From Bdellovibrionales bacterium (GTDB lineage Bacteria; Bdellovibrionota; Bdellovibrionia; Bdellovibrionales; UBA1609): a stretch of 64,000 nucleotides of DNA. Below, piece after piece: positions 62,251-64,000 of the stretch. Positions within the stretch are counted from its first letter, which is position 1; the number at the start of each line of letters is the position of its first letter. The DNA lies in contig JADJVA010000020.1 of assembly GCA_016716765.1 (NCBI GenBank), positions 496,001 to 560,000 on the forward strand. Direction: 5' to 3'. The notes beneath the pieces were generated by a model. It worked only from the letters and a program-made list of their open reading frames with translations, had not been told where the DNA came from and did no database searches. A program made the position numbers and the translations under genes.

Positions 62251-62856
62251 ATGGACCAAAGACGCAAAATACTTTTGATGGCAGGATTAGGGGCTTTTAT
62301 CTTGTTCGGCATGTTCCTAAGCGTCGGCATGCGTAAAGGTCAAAACCTTGTGGCGGAAGCGCGCCTCAACTCAAAAGAAATTCATCGCTCTCCTGCTGAG
62401 TCCTCTCAGGGAACAGCAACCCCGCTCGTTCGCCTCCTTTCTGTAAATCCTCAGTCCCTTCAAGCGATGCTAAAGGCTGCTGGTAATCAGGCCACCTTGA
62501 TTTACACGTTTTCGGTCCAGACACCTAACTTTAGAAGTGAATTGCGGCTTCTTCATAAAATGAAAGTCTTTTATGCCCCCTATCAGATCGGAATTGAATT
62601 CCTTAACCTGGATCGCGAAGGGGAGGACGAGGGAATTCAAACTGTTTTTGATGGTCTTGAATCGATTCCAGACTATCCCATCCTGAGGCCCGAGGGGGAG
62701 GCCCTCCTTTTTTTGAAGTCATTGGCTCCGGTGGCCTCGTCAACCACTCCTGCATTTTTTGTTTTTAATAAGCAATCTCAGATTGTTGATCATTGGGAGG
62801 GAACGACTCCCATCAAAGATATTGATCTTCGGTTTAGAAACGCTTTTGTCAAATAG
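62251..62856 (+). CDS. Thioredoxin-fold-like membrane-anchored protein
   Basis: From ATG 62251 (GAGGAG upstream) the 201-residue protein has an N-terminal helix (ILLMAGLGAFILFGMFLSVG) and a soluble part with FLNLDREGEDEG and TTPAFFVFNKQSQIVDHWEG. The TPAFFVF strand, with a cis-Pro after Thr-Thr, resembles a thioredoxin-like fold. No CxxC active site is present, so redox activity is unlikely. It is 59 bases upstream of the ParA-like gene; the relation is unknown. Confidence 0.6.
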   Translation: MDQRRKILLMAGLGAFILFGMFLSVGMRKGQNLVAEARLNSKEIHRSPAESSQGTATPLVRLLSVNPQSLQAMLKAAGNQATLIYTFSVQTPNFRSELRLLHKMKVFYAPYQIGIEFLNLDREGEDEGIQTVFDGLESIPDYPILRPEGEALLFLKSLAPVASSTTPAFFVFNKQSQIVDHWEGTTPIKDIDLRFRNAFVK

Positions 62857-62915
62857 GGTTCAATCGGTACCTATTTCATGTTCCATCAAAAGATAGACTC
62901 CCCTTGACCCCTTAA

Positions 62916-64000
62916 ATGAAAGCTGTTGAACTATTGCGAGTTCTTCTTTCTGGGAAGAAAGGTGGGGGCATGTTTTATTCCCGGTCTCAGGTAAACAAAT
63001 TATTTTCTTTTGATAAGGAAGCCGCACCTTCACCTGCAAGTCTCTCTGGTTTGGAAAAAAACAAAACCATACCAAAAGCGAAAAGGAACGATGTCGATGA
63101 GCGACGCGTTCGTGGCTGGTCCACTCAAGATGTTCCACTGATCGGTCAGCATCTCGGATTCCTAGGAAAATCTTCAACTCCCCTGGTTTACAGTTTCTTT
63201 GTTACGAAAGGTGGAGTTCTCAAATCGTCCTTAGCCCTGAATTTTGCGCGAATGGCGGCTTTGCATGGTATCAGAACTTGCGTCGTTGGACTTGATATGC
63301 AGTGTGATATCACAACATCCCTGGGTCATATGGAGGAGGTTGAAGCCAATGATTTAGAGGCCGCCCTCCGATGGATGGAGAGCACGCGTGGCCTTTACGA
63401 TATTTTTGTTGGAAAGGCCGAAGTCCAAACTGTTATCTTGCCAACTGACATTCCGACACTTTTTTATATCCCAGAGACTCCTGAACTCGTGTCACTCGAG
63501 CAGAGCCTTCTGCATCGTCCTCGCCGAGAACAGTGGCTACAGGAAACCGTCATTCAACCTCTTAAACGCGAATTTGATTTGGTCGTTCTCGATTGTTCTC
63601 CGAATTGGAACCAATTAATTACAAACGCCCTTGTCGCCTCTGATGTCCTCATCTCTCCGCTCGAATGCAAGATCAATAATTTCAGAAATCTTAAGATGTT
63701 CCGGGTTTTTATTCGCCAAATTCAGAGAGACCTATTGCTCAATTTCCGACAGTTCTATGTTCCCACACGCTTGAATTTCTCTCGACGCCTCAGTCGCGAT
63801 ATTTTTGAATGGTATCTCAAGCATATCCCCGACTGTCTCAACTTTCCCATTCGGGAGCACAGCCAAGGAGAGGAAGCTACCGCCATGCACCTGTCTGTCC
63901 CTGAATACCAACCGGGATCTGCGGCCTCACTTGAAATGAATCAATTCATTAAGTCGATATGGCTTCCGAATCTATCTGCCGACAAGACGAACCACAATTT
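62916..64000 (+). CDS. ParA-like partition ATPase, 3' end beyond window
   Basis: The frame runs from ATG 62916 past the last base. An N-terminal region (residues 1-100) with FYSRSQVNKLFSFDKE could be a DNA-binding extension as in plasmid-type ParA. The deviant Walker A is FFVTKGGVLKSSLALNFARM, with the signature Lys and KSS. Walker B-like DLVVLDCSPNWN and the following LVASDVLISPL fit ParA/MinD ATPases. It would bind DNA as an ATP dimer to segregate a cargo. ParB, if present, lies outside the window. Confidence 0.85.
   Translation, partial: MKAVELLRVLLSGKKGGGMFYSRSQVNKLFSFDKEAAPSPASLSGLEKNKTIPKAKRNDVDERRVRGWSTQDVPLIGQHLGFLGKSSTPLVYSFFVTKGGVLKSSLALNFARMAALHGIRTCVVGLDMQCDITTSLGHMEEVEANDLEAALRWMESTRGLYDIFVGKAEVQTVILPTDIPTLFYIPETPELVSLEQSLLHRPRREQWLQETVIQPLKREFDLVVLDCSPNWNQLITNALVASDVLISPLECKINNFRNLKMFRVFIRQIQRDLLLNFRQFYVPTRLNFSRRLSRDIFEWYLKHIPDCLNFPIREHSQGEEATAMHLSVPEYQPGSAASLEMNQFIKSIWLPNLSADKTNHN

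Overview
The window reads as the chromosome of a Gram-negative, delta-proteobacterium-like organism. It carries type IV pilin, FecR-domain envelope proteins, outer-membrane porins, AsmA, SohB, Pst/Pho, and the DUF4105 and DUF3015 families, which are common in Bdellovibrio-like bacteria. Placement in Bdellovibrionota is an inference, not something the sequence proves.

Layout. (1) 1-7.2 kb is a surface-polysaccharide locus: a tandem nucleotidyltransferase, a class II aldolase and a HAD phosphatase, then an RgpF-like glycan gene, galE, a zinc-ribbon methyltransferase and a PglD-like gene. The last four are frameshifted. (2) 7.2-13.1 kb is a nest of mobile DNA. An IS66-family element (7207-12919) is split by a 3.4-kb element made of a large serine recombinase and three partner genes; an ISL3 remnant lies to the right. 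(3) 13.17-16.73 kb looks like the remains of a small island at tRNA-His. A direct repeat of the tRNA 3' flank bounds a class D beta-lactamase, a glycerophosphodiesterase gene broken by an IS200-like insertion, and a tyrosine-integrase remnant. (4) 16.8-22.4 kb holds a FecR-like gene and a small envelope-protein gene (both frameshifted), then dnaJ-dnaK, with dnaK frameshifted at an A7 run. (5) 22.5-37.4 kb is mostly intact housekeeping and envelope functions: pilin, clpS-clpA, DUF3307, sohB, AsmA, greA, a DHH phosphoesterase, a BFD-type ferredoxin and a porin. (6) 37.7-43.3 kb is a four-gene, translationally coupled, AT-richer operon of three exported proteins plus a barstar-like protein. The third protein has a pre-toxin (PT-TG-like) region and a barnase-like C-terminal motif. 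(7) 43.4-50.1 kb is a complete phosphate operon, pstS-pstC-pstA-pstB-phoU-phoB-phoR. (8) 50.3-64 kb holds pdxJ, gloB, envelope genes, a FecR/outer-membrane pair, a receptor-type adenylate cyclase, a thioredoxin-fold protein and a ParA-like ATPase that runs off the end.

Three observations stand out. The first is the exported barnase/barstar-like toxin-immunity operon. The second is a serine-recombinase element inserted exactly in the catalytic-Glu motif of an IS66 transposase, with a TT core at both junctions; joining the flanks at TT restores the transposase frame. The third is a roughly 640-bp family of palindromic elements, present twice, each time filling a convergent intergenic gap. One of the two is itself split by an IS4-like element.

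A caution: almost all broken genes lie between 3 and 21 kb, and most breaks can be mended by adding or removing one base in a homopolymer run. The break in dnaK makes uncorrected sequencing error a serious alternative to true gene decay there. From 21 to 58 kb nearly every gene is intact.
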